Made by a program: the position numbers and the translations under genes
Notes under the pieces: generated by a model
Told to the model about the DNA's origin: nothing
The model's input: the letters and a program-made list of their open reading frames with translations, nothing else
Databases searched by the model: none
Part shown: piece after piece, positions 1 to 5,614 of the stretch
Numbering within the stretch: position 1 is the first letter of the stretch
How the letters are laid out: every line of letters starts with the position of its first letter
From: Rickettsiales bacterium UBA1997
GTDB taxonomy: Bacteria; Pseudomonadota; Alphaproteobacteria; Rickettsiales; UBA1997
Assembly: GCA_002335845.1 (NCBI GenBank)
Contig: DDCV01000078.1
Location: forward strand, 1 to 5,614
Reading direction: 5' to 3'
DNA: 5,614 nucleotides

Positions 1-1481
1 ACCATTCCCATATATTGATTATTTAGAATAAATATTTTAACCGGGAGATTATATTGTCTAATAGTAGCTAATTCTTGCATATTCATTAAAAAAGATGCGT
101 CACCACTAACACAAACAACAAGATCTTGTGGATTAGCGATTTGCGCACCTAATGCCGCTGGAACTCCGTAACCCATGGTTCCAAGGCCGCCAGAAGTAAG
201 CCATTTATTTGGCGCGTCAAATTGAATATATTGCGCTGCCCACATTTGATGCTGACCAACATCCGTAGAAACAAAAGGCTTATATTTCAGGGTGATTTCA
301 TTAAGTTTTTGCATAGCAAATTCTGGTTTTATGATTTCTTTGCTTTGCTCATATGATAGGGAGTCAATTTTTTGCCAATGCTTAATTTGATTCCACCAAA
401 TACTTATATAATCCTTGTTAATTTCAGATTTCCTATTCTTAATTTCTTTAATAATTTCTTCTATAGCTAGCGCAGCATCACAATTTATAGCAACATCAAC
501 TGCTATTATTTTATCAATTGAGCAATCATCGATATCGATATGAATCTTTTTTGAATTCGGCGAAAAGCCGCTAACCTTACCTGTAACTCGATCATCAAAT
601 CTAGCACCAATATTGATCATAACATCACAATCATACATTGCCATATTAGCCTCATAAGTACCATGCATGCCAAGCATACCAATGAATCGCTTATTCGATG
701 AGGGGTATGCTCCCAATCCCATCAAAGTTGAGGTAATTGGATAGTTTAGTAGATTTACAAGATCTTGCAACAATTTACACGCTTTATCACCGGAATTAAT
801 GACCCCTCCTCCTGTGTAAAAAATTGGCTTTTTTGCCTGCAAAATTAAATCTACTGCTGATTTTATTGAATTTTTATCAACTTTTTGTGAGCTTTGTGGA
901 ATTTGATAGGAAGGACGATCTATCAAAATTTTTCCACCATAATCTCCTAAAGCATTTTGTATATCTTTTGGTACATCAATTAAAACTGGACCTGGTCGAC
1001 CAGTTCTAGCAATATGAAAGGCTTCGTGAATTATATACCCCAAATCATTCACATCTTTAACAAGATAATTATATTTAGTGCACGAGCGCGTTAATCCAGT
1101 TACATCAGCCTCTTGAAAACCATCCGTACCTATTATCGAAGTGGCAACTTGACCCGAAATGCAAACTAAAGGAATCGAATCCATGTAAGCATCGGTCAAT
1201 CCTGTGATAGCATTTGTAGCTCCTGGACCAGATGTTACTGTAATAACACCAACTTTACCGCTTGATCTAGCGTAGCCTTCTGCAGCATGCGCTGCACCCT
1301 GCTCGTGCCGACTTAGAATATGTCTAATCTTATCCTGCTGATAAAGTTCATCATAAAATGGTAATATAGCGCCACCAGGATAGCCAAAAATGTTAGTTAC
1401 CCCTTCATTTATTAAGGCCTTAATAATAATTTTAGCGCCGCTAGCTAACTCACTTTTAGAACTATTTTTTTTACTGAGCAT
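1..1481 (-). CDS. ilvB: Acetolactate synthase large (catalytic) subunit, 3'-truncated by the window edge
   Basis: This is the catalytic subunit of acetohydroxyacid synthase (ilvB/ilvI type). It condenses pyruvate with pyruvate or 2-oxobutyrate in the cytosol, the first common step of valine, leucine and isoleucine synthesis. I translated 493 codons from the ATG at 1481; the frame stays open to base 1. Visible features are [14 protein letters not shown] at residues 33-46, the catalytic Glu60 in [22 protein letters not shown] (84-90), [17 protein letters not shown] (110-126), the middle FAD-associated domain with [10 protein letters not shown] (DD at 296-297), DVGQHQMW (407-414), and the thiamine-diphosphate/Mg motif opening at GDAS (460-463) and closing at NN (487-488). 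GDAS rather than GDGS is common in alphaproteobacteria. Family members are about 570-600 residues, so roughly the last 80-100 are outside. The start is fixed by an in-frame TAA nine codons upstream, at 1509-1511. There is no Shine-Dalgarno sequence. The regulatory subunit gene (ilvN/ilvH) would be expected beyond base 1. Whether ilvB or ilvI is the better name cannot be decided here. Confidence 0.97.
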   Translation of the reverse strand, partial: MLSKKNSSKSELASGAKIIIKALINEGVTNIFGYPGGAILPFYDELYQQDKIRHILSRHEQGAAHAAEGYARSSGKVGVITVTSGPGATNAITGLTDAYMDSIPLVCISGQVATSIIGTDGFQEADVTGLTRSCTKYNYLVKDVNDLGYIIHEAFHIARTGRPGPVLIDVPKDIQNALGDYGGKILIDRPSYQIPQSSQKVDKNSIKSAVDLILQAKKPIFYTGGGVINSGDKACKLLQDLVNLLNYPITSTLMGLGAYPSSNKRFIGMLGMHGTYEANMAMYDCDVMINIGARFDDRVTGKVSGFSPNSKKIHIDIDDCSIDKIIAVDVAINCDAALAIEEIIKEIKNRKSEINKDYISIWWNQIKHWQKIDSLSYEQSKEIIKPEFAMQKLNEITLKYKPFVSTDVGQHQMWAAQYIQFDAPNKWLTSGGLGTMGYGVPAALGAQIANPQDLVVCVSGDASFLMNMQELATIRQYNLPVKIFILNNQYMGM

Positions 1482-1504
1482 ATTTTTTGATATTTTATAG
1501 GTAG

Positions 1505-1558
1505 TTTTTTATTGGTATAAACTTATATTAATTTTTTATTGGTATAAACTTATATTAA
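1505..1558. repeat. Exact tandem duplication of a 27-bp unit upstream of ilvB
   Basis: Bases 1505-1531 and 1532-1558 are identical. Each unit is TTTTTT followed by a 21-bp part beginning ATTGGTATAAAC and ending TTATATTAA. The block begins 23 bases upstream of the ilvB start codon, so on the minus strand it lies in the ilvB leader or promoter region. Perfect identity with no spacer suggests a recent slippage duplication or a duplicated regulatory site. Read on the minus strand, each copy contains the AT-rich element TTAATATAAGTTTATACC, which could include a -10-like hexamer, but no paired -35 is convincing. Confidence 0.95.
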
Positions 1559-1642
1559 TCACTATCTTAGTTAAAATAGAGCTTCGTATTGATTGACTTA
1601 AAAAATCAAACTTTCACCTGCATAAAAGTCTTTTAAAGATTA

Positions 1643-1723
1643 AAAAATGATGCTAGATTGTTTTTTTTATAAATAAATAATTATCACCGACCTTATACCA
1701 AGTCGAAATCTAGTATCATTTTT
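1643..1723 (-). terminator. Inverted repeat (17-bp arms) followed by a T-run; possible terminator or attenuator
   Basis: The arms are 1643-1659 and 1707-1723, complementary at 16 of 17 positions, around a 47-base loop. The odd pair (1652/1714) is G-U if transcribed from the plus strand and A-C if transcribed from the minus strand. On the minus strand the second arm ends in six T residues (1647-1642), as in an intrinsic terminator. It lies 67 bases past the pepP stop and 160 bases before ilvB. The AT-rich stem, long loop and minus-strand mismatch make it a poor textbook terminator. It could instead be the remnant of a palindromic mobile element. The inverted repeat itself is certain; its function is inferred. 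Confidence 0.45.
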
Positions 1724-1789
1724 GACTCTACTTTTAGGAAAGGCATTTTAAAGAATAAAATTTTATCTAAAAATGGTATTAGTATGACA

Positions 1790-3553
1790 TTAATTAGTTA
1801 AAAATTTTTCAAGCCAGTCTATTTCATTTTGATTTAAATCTTTTTTAAAAAGATCGTATATTTTTTTATGATATTGTTTGAGCCACTTCTTTTCTGGATA
1901 AGTTAGCATTGCAAAATCTATCAACCTACTGTCTATTGGGGCTAGAGTTAGAGTTTCAAATCCCAGAAAATCATCAGAAATTTCTTTAACTAACATTAGA
2001 TTTTCAATCCTTATACCATATTGATTGGCTTTATAATAACCAGGCTCATTGGAAATTATCATTCCAGGTAGCAATTCTTGATTATAGTTTTTGCTAATGC
2101 CGCAAGGCCCTTCATGAACTGACAAAAAGCTCCCTACCCCATGCCCCGTGCCGTGATCGTAGTTTAGCTGTGCTTGCCATAGGTGAAATCTTGCCAAAAC
2201 ATCAAGCTGCGAACCGTTGGTTCCTTTGGGAAATTTAGCTCGAGCTAATGCAATGTGACCCTTTAAAACTCTAGTAAAATTTTGCACCATATCATCACTA
2301 GCTTTTCCCACTAATATAGTGCGCGTAACATCGGTGGTTCCAAATGCTTCATTGCCATGATATTGTCCACCAGAATCAACTAGATATAAAGAATCTCCCT
2401 TAATCTCCTTGTTAGTTTTGTAATTTGGCTGATAGTGAATTATGGCTCCATTACTAGCAAATGATGAAATGGTTGCGAAGCTAGGATAAATAAAATCATT
2501 ATGTTTTTGCCTCAATTCTAGCAATTTTTTTGCAGCGCTTAATTCGTCAATTTCTTCATTATTGGCTATCTTTTCATCAAACCAACATAAAAATCTTGTC
2601 AAGGCCAGCCCATCAACTTCGTGAGATTTTATTGATCCCGTGATTTCGTTATGGTTTTTAATCGATTTTATTAATGATATTGGATCAACTTTATTACTAA
2701 ATTTAACGCCATGCTTATTAAGAAGATTATAAAGCCAATAATTGGTTGAAGAAAAATATATTTCTATTGTTTTTTGTTCGTTACTAATTTTGATAATTTG
2801 TTTTGATAAACAAGCTTCATCAACAATATTAACATTTTTTAAAACCCTTAAATCTTTGCTGGAAAATCTTTTTTTATCTAAAAACAAGTCAAATTGGCCA
2901 TCCTTATATAAAATACCATAAGCAAGCAAAATTGGGCTAAAAGCAACATCGCTTGCCCTGATATTAAGAAGCCAGCATATATTTTCTGGCCTTGTTATTA
3001 TTATTGCATCTGACGTAAGATATTGACAAATATTAGCTCTTTTGGCGATTGAATCAGCGCCAGTAATGCTGTCACAACAAAAATAAATCTCAGAATCGGG
3101 TTTTTTTGGCTGATTTATCCAAAAATTATCAATAGGATTTTTTTCTAGCGCCAAAATTTTTAAAGAATTATTATCGGCAATTTTTTGTAATTCTTTAACA
3201 AAATTTATTGAAAATAATCTACTATCAAAGCTTATTTTTTGTTGATTTTTTAGCTCTTTATTAATCCATTCTAAGCAAGATTTTTGTGATAAATTTATTA
3301 TTTCAAATTCATCTGAATTTAATTGCGATAAAGCCTGTAAAATATATCTACCATCTGTAAAGAAATATGATTTTTCTTGACCAAAAATAACAATGCAATT
3401 TGAACCGGTAAAACCAGTTACAAACTCTAATCTTTTGGCATAATCTGGAAAATATTCACTAAAAAATTCATCACAATTTGGCTGAATAAAATAATCAATT
3501 TTTTCTTTTATTAAAAATTCTTTAATTTTTTCTAGTGATGCTCTTGATGACAT
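1790..3553 (-). CDS. pepP: Xaa-Pro aminopeptidase, M24B family, large three-domain form
   Basis: This cytosolic dimetal (usually Mn) peptidase removes the N-terminal residue from peptides with proline second. The 587-residue length matches the large form typical of alphaproteobacteria and eukaryotic XPNPEP1, not the ~440-residue E. coli PepP. Domains: creatinase-like N domain (about 5-135; FVTGFTGSN at 44-52, FTDGRY at 65-70), second creatinase-like domain (about 150-290; WLLNIRASDVAFSP at 194-207), pita-bread catalytic domain (about 305-525), and C-terminal M24_C domain (about 535-587; APID, KKWLKQYHKKI). Metal ligands are Asp393, Asp408, His471, Glu503 and Glu517; His373, His467 and His480 match the accessory active-site histidines. 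The Asp393-Asp408 spacing is four residues longer than usual. The ATG at 3553 gives a normal N-terminus but has no Shine-Dalgarno sequence. It is divergent from radA. The peptidase fold is certain; strict Xaa-Pro specificity is inferred. Confidence 0.95.
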   Translation of the reverse strand: MSSRASLEKIKEFLIKEKIDYFIQPNCDEFFSEYFPDYAKRLEFVTGFTGSNCIVIFGQEKSYFFTDGRYILQALSQLNSDEFEIINLSQKSCLEWINKELKNQQKISFDSRLFSINFVKELQKIADNNSLKILALEKNPIDNFWINQPKKPDSEIYFCCDSITGADSIAKRANICQYLTSDAIIITRPENICWLLNIRASDVAFSPILLAYGILYKDGQFDLFLDKKRFSSKDLRVLKNVNIVDEACLSKQIIKISNEQKTIEIYFSSTNYWLYNLLNKHGVKFSNKVDPISLIKSIKNHNEITGSIKSHEVDGLALTRFLCWFDEKIANNEEIDELSAAKKLLELRQKHNDFIYPSFATISSFASNGAIIHYQPNYKTNKEIKGDSLYLVDSGGQYHGNEAFGTTDVTRTILVGKASDDMVQNFTRVLKGHIALARAKFPKGTNGSQLDVLARFHLWQAQLNYDHGTGHGVGSFLSVHEGPCGISKNYNQELLPGMIISNEPGYYKANQYGIRIENLMLVKEISDDFLGFETLTLAPIDSRLIDFAMLTYPEKKWLKQYHKKIYDLFKKDLNQNEIDWLEKFLTN

Positions 3554-3631
3554 TTGTTATTGATTTTAATTATTAATTTTGTTTTTTTATAAAAACATTG
3601 CCAATATCTCGTAACCACGATTAAAACCATA
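3554..3631. promoter_or_regulatory. Divergent pepP/radA intergenic region with a symmetric -10-like site
   Basis: These 78 bases must drive both pepP (minus) and radA (plus) if each has a local promoter. The self-complementary octamer TTTATAAA at 3586-3593 supplies a TATAAA hexamer on each strand. For pepP, TATAAA (3591-3586) sits 17 bases after TTACGA (3614-3609), a 3-of-6 match to the -35 consensus, and would give a leader of about 26 bases. For radA the -35 opposite TATAAA is poor. An alternative is TTGCCA (3598-3603), 17 bases, TTAAAA (3621-3626), which would start transcription almost at the ATG. A short inverted repeat TCGT-AACC-ACGA lies at 3609-3620 and could bind a regulator. None of this is more than a consensus match. 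Confidence 0.35.
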
Positions 3632-5044
3632 ATGTCTAAAAAAACAGCTTATTCTTGTCAATCATGTGGCGCTATTCATTTTAAATGGTCTGGTAAGTGT
3701 AATGATTGTGGCGAATGGAATAGTCTGGTAGAAGAGTTTAGTGAAGGTGGCGCAAGTTCACATTTTTCCAGGGTATCTTTAGAAGAAAAATCAAAAAAAT
3801 CATCAAACAAGATACAATTTACGAGTCTTAGTCAAAACATCACCGATTTTCAAAGAATTAATACTTCAATAATTGAGCTTGATCGTGTTTTAGGTGGAGG
3901 ACTTGTAAGTGGATCAGTTATTTTGGTCGGTGGCAATCCAGGCATTGGCAAGTCCACCCTACTTTTGCAAACTGCTAGCAAATTATCAGAAAATAATAAC
4001 AGGGTTATTTACATATCTGGCGAGGAATCAATTGATCAAGTTAGTCTTAGAGCTAGAAGAATGAATGTAAAAGAGTCTAAAATAGAAATAGCTGCAACAA
4101 CAAATGTTAGCGATATAATTTCTTCTATTAAATCTGATACAAGACCTACTATAATGATTATAGATTCAATTCAAACTATGTTTTTGAATGAACTATCTTC
4201 AGCGCCAGGAACAGTTTCACAGGTTAGAGCTGCAGCTGGCGAATTGACAATTTTTGCTAAAAAAAATAACATAACTCTATTAATAGTCAGCCATGTTACT
4301 AAGGATGGCCAAATTGCCGGCCCCAAGGTTTTAGAGCATATGGTTGATACGGTGCTTTATTTTGAGGGAGAAAAGGATCTACATTTTAGGATTTTGCGTG
4401 CAATCAAAAATCGCTTTGGCCCAGCTAATGAAATTGGCGTATTTGAAATGAATGAATTTGGTTTGTCGGAAGTATTAAACCCAAGCGAGCTATTTCTTAA
4501 TTCTTACGAAACAGACACCAGTGGATGCACAATATTTGCAGGAATTGAAGGCACAAGACCCATCTTAGCTGAGGTGCAAGCTTTAATCTCTCCCTCCTAT
4601 ATGCCGTCACCAAGAAGAGCTGTAGTTGGCTGGGATACCAATCGTTTAGCCATGATAATAGCCGTTTTAAATAGTCGTTTTGGCTTAGCCTTGTTTGATA
4701 AAGAAGTTTATCTAAATATTGTTGGCGGATTAAAAATAGAAGAAACAGCAATTGATTTAGCTGTGGCTTGTGCCTTGATATCAGCTGCACGAGATCGACC
4801 TTTAGGTAAATCTACAATTGCAATTGGCGAAATTGGATTAACTGGCGAAATTAGAATGGTTGGCAATTTAGAAGCCAGATTAAAAGAAGCTGACAAATTA
4901 GGCTTTAAAAATTGCTTAATTCCCTTCGCTAACACTAAAAATAAAAACTGGGCAAATATTAAAAAATCACTGCCTAACCTAAATTTTTCTCCAATTTCTC
5001 ACATTAGGGAATTGGGAAAAATATTTAGCTCATCACGCAATTAA
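3632..5044 (+). CDS. radA: DNA repair protein RadA/Sms (RecA-like branch-migration ATPase)
   Basis: RadA is a hexameric cytosolic ATPase that drives branch migration and helps process recombination intermediates alongside RecA. At 470 residues it is normal length (usually about 450-460) and looks intact. In order: N-terminal C4 zinc finger (Cys9, Cys12, Cys23, Cys26, in CQSCG and CNDCGEW), a variable linker (about 35-70), the RecA-like ATPase core with Walker A GGNPGIGKST (100-109; Lys107), SGEES (129-133), Walker B TIMIIDSIQ (173-181; Asp178), APGTVSQVR (191-199), the RadA-specific KNRFG motif (259-263), and a C-terminal Lon-protease-like domain (about 285-455) containing GGLKIEETAIDLAVA and GEIGLTGEIRMV. 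In RadA the Lon-like domain is a DNA-binding scaffold, not a protease. The ATG at 3632 begins directly before the zinc finger, as expected, but lacks a Shine-Dalgarno sequence. The gene is divergent from pepP, and a cupredoxin-like gene follows after 55 bases. Confidence 0.98.
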   Translation: MSKKTAYSCQSCGAIHFKWSGKCNDCGEWNSLVEEFSEGGASSHFSRVSLEEKSKKSSNKIQFTSLSQNITDFQRINTSIIELDRVLGGGLVSGSVILVGGNPGIGKSTLLLQTASKLSENNNRVIYISGEESIDQVSLRARRMNVKESKIEIAATTNVSDIISSIKSDTRPTIMIIDSIQTMFLNELSSAPGTVSQVRAAAGELTIFAKKNNITLLIVSHVTKDGQIAGPKVLEHMVDTVLYFEGEKDLHFRILRAIKNRFGPANEIGVFEMNEFGLSEVLNPSELFLNSYETDTSGCTIFAGIEGTRPILAEVQALISPSYMPSPRRAVVGWDTNRLAMIIAVLNSRFGLALFDKEVYLNIVGGLKIEETAIDLAVACALISAARDRPLGKSTIAIGEIGLTGEIRMVGNLEARLKEADKLGFKNCLIPFANTKNKNWANIKKSLPNLNFSPISHIRELGKIFSSSRN

Positions 5045-5099
5045 AATTTTATAAAAATTGTCAAAAGCTATATTTTTATTAACTCAAAAAAATTAAATA

Positions 5100-5468
5100 A
5101 TGAAAAACTACATCAAAACATCATTCACAATATTATTATTGGTAATTGGAGCAACTAATATTAGTCATGCAAAAGATAAAGATGTCACAAAATATTCAAT
5201 CAGAATAGAAAATGGCAAATTTACTCCAAGCACAATAAATGCTCCTGCTAATAAAAAAATTAAATTATTAATCACAAATAAAGGTGCTAATTCAGAGCAA
5301 TTTAAGAGCGATGATTTACAAAAAGCTAAATTAATTAGAAAAGCCGATCGCATTATTAAGTCTAAAAAGAGAGCTACGGTAACTATAAAGCCAATGAAAA
5401 AAGGTATTTATAAATTCTATAGCGCAAAGAGTCCAAAAACTGCTATTGGTAAAATTATAGTAAAATAA
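5100..5468 (+). CDS. Small exported cupredoxin-fold protein without visible metal ligands
   Basis: The 122-residue product has a Sec signal peptide: KNYIK, a hydrophobic stretch at about 9-21, and a likely cleavage after Ala24 (S-H-A). The mature ~98 residues should therefore be periplasmic. The body follows the Cupredoxin_1 (PF13473-like) pattern: YSIRIENGKFTPSTI (32-46), APANKKIKLLITNKG (48-62), EQFKSDDL (66-73), ATVTIKPMKKGIYKFYS (92-108) and AIGKIIVK at the C-terminus. From memory, relatives show EFES and a FFxEFH-type ending, and often accompany FTR1/EfeO-type iron uptake genes. Here these read QFKS and FYSAKS. The mature protein has no Cys or His and a single Met (99), so a type-1 copper site is not possible. 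It is very basic, with about 27 Lys/Arg against 7 Asp/Glu. It lies 55 bases after radA with no clear terminator between, so co-transcription is possible. The start ATG has no Shine-Dalgarno sequence. The fold is a motif-based assignment; the function is unknown. Confidence 0.85.
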   Translation: MKNYIKTSFTILLLVIGATNISHAKDKDVTKYSIRIENGKFTPSTINAPANKKIKLLITNKGANSEQFKSDDLQKAKLIRKADRIIKSKKRATVTIKPMKKGIYKFYSAKSPKTAIGKIIVK

Positions 5469-5470
5469 TT

Positions 5471-5511
5471 TATCGCAACTGATTAATGTTTGTAAACTTT
5501 CTATTGCGATA
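5471..5511. repeat. Inverted repeat with perfect 8-bp arms just after the cupredoxin-like gene
   Basis: TATCGCAA at 5471-5478 and TTGCGATA at 5504-5511 are perfect complements around a 25-base loop, beginning two bases after the stop codon. The loop contains the small palindrome GTTTGTAAAC (5488-5497). The position suits an mRNA 3'-end structure, but no T-run follows on the plus strand, so it is not a standard intrinsic terminator. It might act in 3'-end stabilisation or Rho-dependent termination, or be part of a repeat element together with the palindrome at 5528. Confidence 0.55.
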
Positions 5512-5527
5512 TCCCTGAAGAGCTATA

Positions 5528-5568
5528 CCAATTCCCATCTTTAATGCAGCATTAAATATGGGAATTGG
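5528..5568. repeat. Strong palindrome, candidate dispersed palindromic repeat
   Basis: The outer arms CCAATTCCCAT (5528-5538) and ATGGGAATTGG (5558-5568) are perfect 11-bp complements. After one mismatch (5539/5557), inner arms TTTAAT (5540-5545) and ATTAAA (5551-5556) continue the stem around the loop GCAGC. The result is 17 paired bases with one internal mismatch and a 5-base loop, the strongest hairpin in the window. Neither side is followed by a T-run, which argues against an intrinsic terminator. Size, symmetry and intergenic position fit a REP/MITE-type or palindromic repeat. Whether other copies exist cannot be seen here. Confidence 0.75.
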
Positions 5569-5614
5569 ATTAAATAATTATAAATATAGCTTGGCTTTTT
5601 GGAGGCTACCTTGA

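Larger units (their letters stand above)
1482..1789. other. Spacer between pepP and ilvB, no convincing gene
   Basis: This 308-bp AT-rich spacer lies downstream of the minus-strand pepP stop (1790-1792) and upstream of the minus-strand ilvB start (1481). I see no protein gene of credible length and no tRNA or other RNA gene. It holds a tandem 27-bp repeat (1505-1558), a long inverted repeat (1643-1723), an 8-codon mini-ORF (1693-1719, minus) and three copies of the octamer TATACCAA or its complement (1512-1519, 1539-1546, 1694-1701). It must contain the 5' leader of ilvB and any promoter specific to it, but no promoter match there was good enough to call. Confidence 0.7.

Noticed and set aside
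824..1009. 61-codon open frame on the plus strand
   Set aside because: It lies wholly inside ilvB, antisense to the middle of a strongly conserved enzyme. Its product is low-complexity Leu/Phe-rich with no recognisable motif, so it is a shadow frame.
1606..1623. Mini-ORF MQVKV on the minus strand as an ilvB leader peptide
   Set aside because: Five codons with only two branched-chain residues and no link to a hairpin; it is not distinguishable from chance.
1688..1705. Small inverted repeat CGAC...GTCG around CTTATACCAA
   Set aside because: Four-base arms are expected by chance, and the site lies in the loop and arm of the larger inverted repeat.
4497..4935. Two overlapping minus-strand open frames of 97 and 75 codons (4497-4790 and 4708-4935)
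   Set aside because: Both are antisense to the conserved Lon-like domain of radA and show no domain or start signal.
5045..5059. AATTTT-ATA-AAAATT hairpin just after the radA stop codon
   Set aside because: The 6-bp stem is entirely A-T with a 3-base loop, so it is too weak to be called a terminator.
5058..5086. Possible promoter for the cupredoxin-like gene: TTGTCA (5058-5063)
   Set aside because: The -35-like hexamer is good, but nothing resembling TATAAT lies 15-19 bases downstream (TTAACT and AACTCA are poor). Co-transcription with radA is equally possible.
5165..5353. 62-codon minus-strand open frame with a hydrophobic stretch
   Set aside because: It is antisense to the cupredoxin-like gene. 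The plus-strand frame has a signal peptide and a family pattern, so the hydrophobicity here comes from the complementary codons.
5601..5614. GGAGG followed by TTG (5611-5613), resembling a ribosome site and start codon of a next gene
   Set aside because: Only one base follows the TTG, so no coding sequence can be checked. It was kept only as a remark in the Shine-Dalgarno finding.
1..5614. CRISPR array, defence system, tRNA/rRNA gene, insertion sequence with transposase, or riboswitch
   Set aside because: I saw no spaced direct repeats, transposase or nuclease motifs, cloverleaf or T-box-like leader anywhere in the window. The content is ordinary chromosomal genes with repeat-bearing spacers.

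Overview
The window is AT-rich DNA (roughly a third G+C by eye) carrying four protein genes, three of them clear housekeeping or metabolic genes. Protein details point to an alphaproteobacterium with a small AT-rich genome, of the kind seen in Rickettsiales, Holosporales or SAR11-like lineages. The acetolactate synthase has the GDAS form of the thiamine-diphosphate motif, and the aminopeptidase P is the ~590-residue three-domain form. This placement is inference from motifs, not from a search. TGG is the Trp codon and TGA is not needed as a sense codon, so the genetic code looks standard. A branched-chain amino acid biosynthesis gene argues against the most host-dependent Rickettsiales, which generally lack that pathway.

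Layout. Positions 1-1481 (minus) hold most of an acetolactate synthase large subunit gene (ilvB/ilvI), whose 3' end lies outside the window. Positions 1482-1789 are a 308-bp spacer with no convincing gene. It holds an exact 27-bp tandem duplication just upstream of ilvB, a 17-bp inverted repeat ending in a T-run, and an 8-codon mini-ORF rich in Ile/Leu/Val. Positions 1790-3553 (minus) encode a large Xaa-Pro aminopeptidase (M24B, PepP type) with all five metal ligands, but with extra residues between the first two. A 78-bp divergent spacer at 3554-3631, with a symmetric TTTATAAA in it, separates it from radA. Positions 3632-5044 (plus) encode a complete RadA/Sms recombination ATPase. Positions 5100-5468 (plus) encode a small exported, very basic cupredoxin-fold protein lacking Cys, His and the usual acidic/His residues of its family. 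Positions 5469-5614 contain two inverted repeats, the second a strong palindrome, and no recognisable gene.

The genes do not form one pathway: amino acid biosynthesis, peptide turnover, DNA repair and an envelope protein sit side by side. pepP and ilvB share a strand and could be linked by read-through across the 308-bp spacer. radA and the cupredoxin-like gene are 55 bp apart with no clear terminator between them and may be co-transcribed. None of the four genes has a recognisable Shine-Dalgarno sequence. The points most worth a second look are the metal-ligand-free cupredoxin-like protein, the altered metal-site spacing in PepP, and the structured spacer in front of ilvB.
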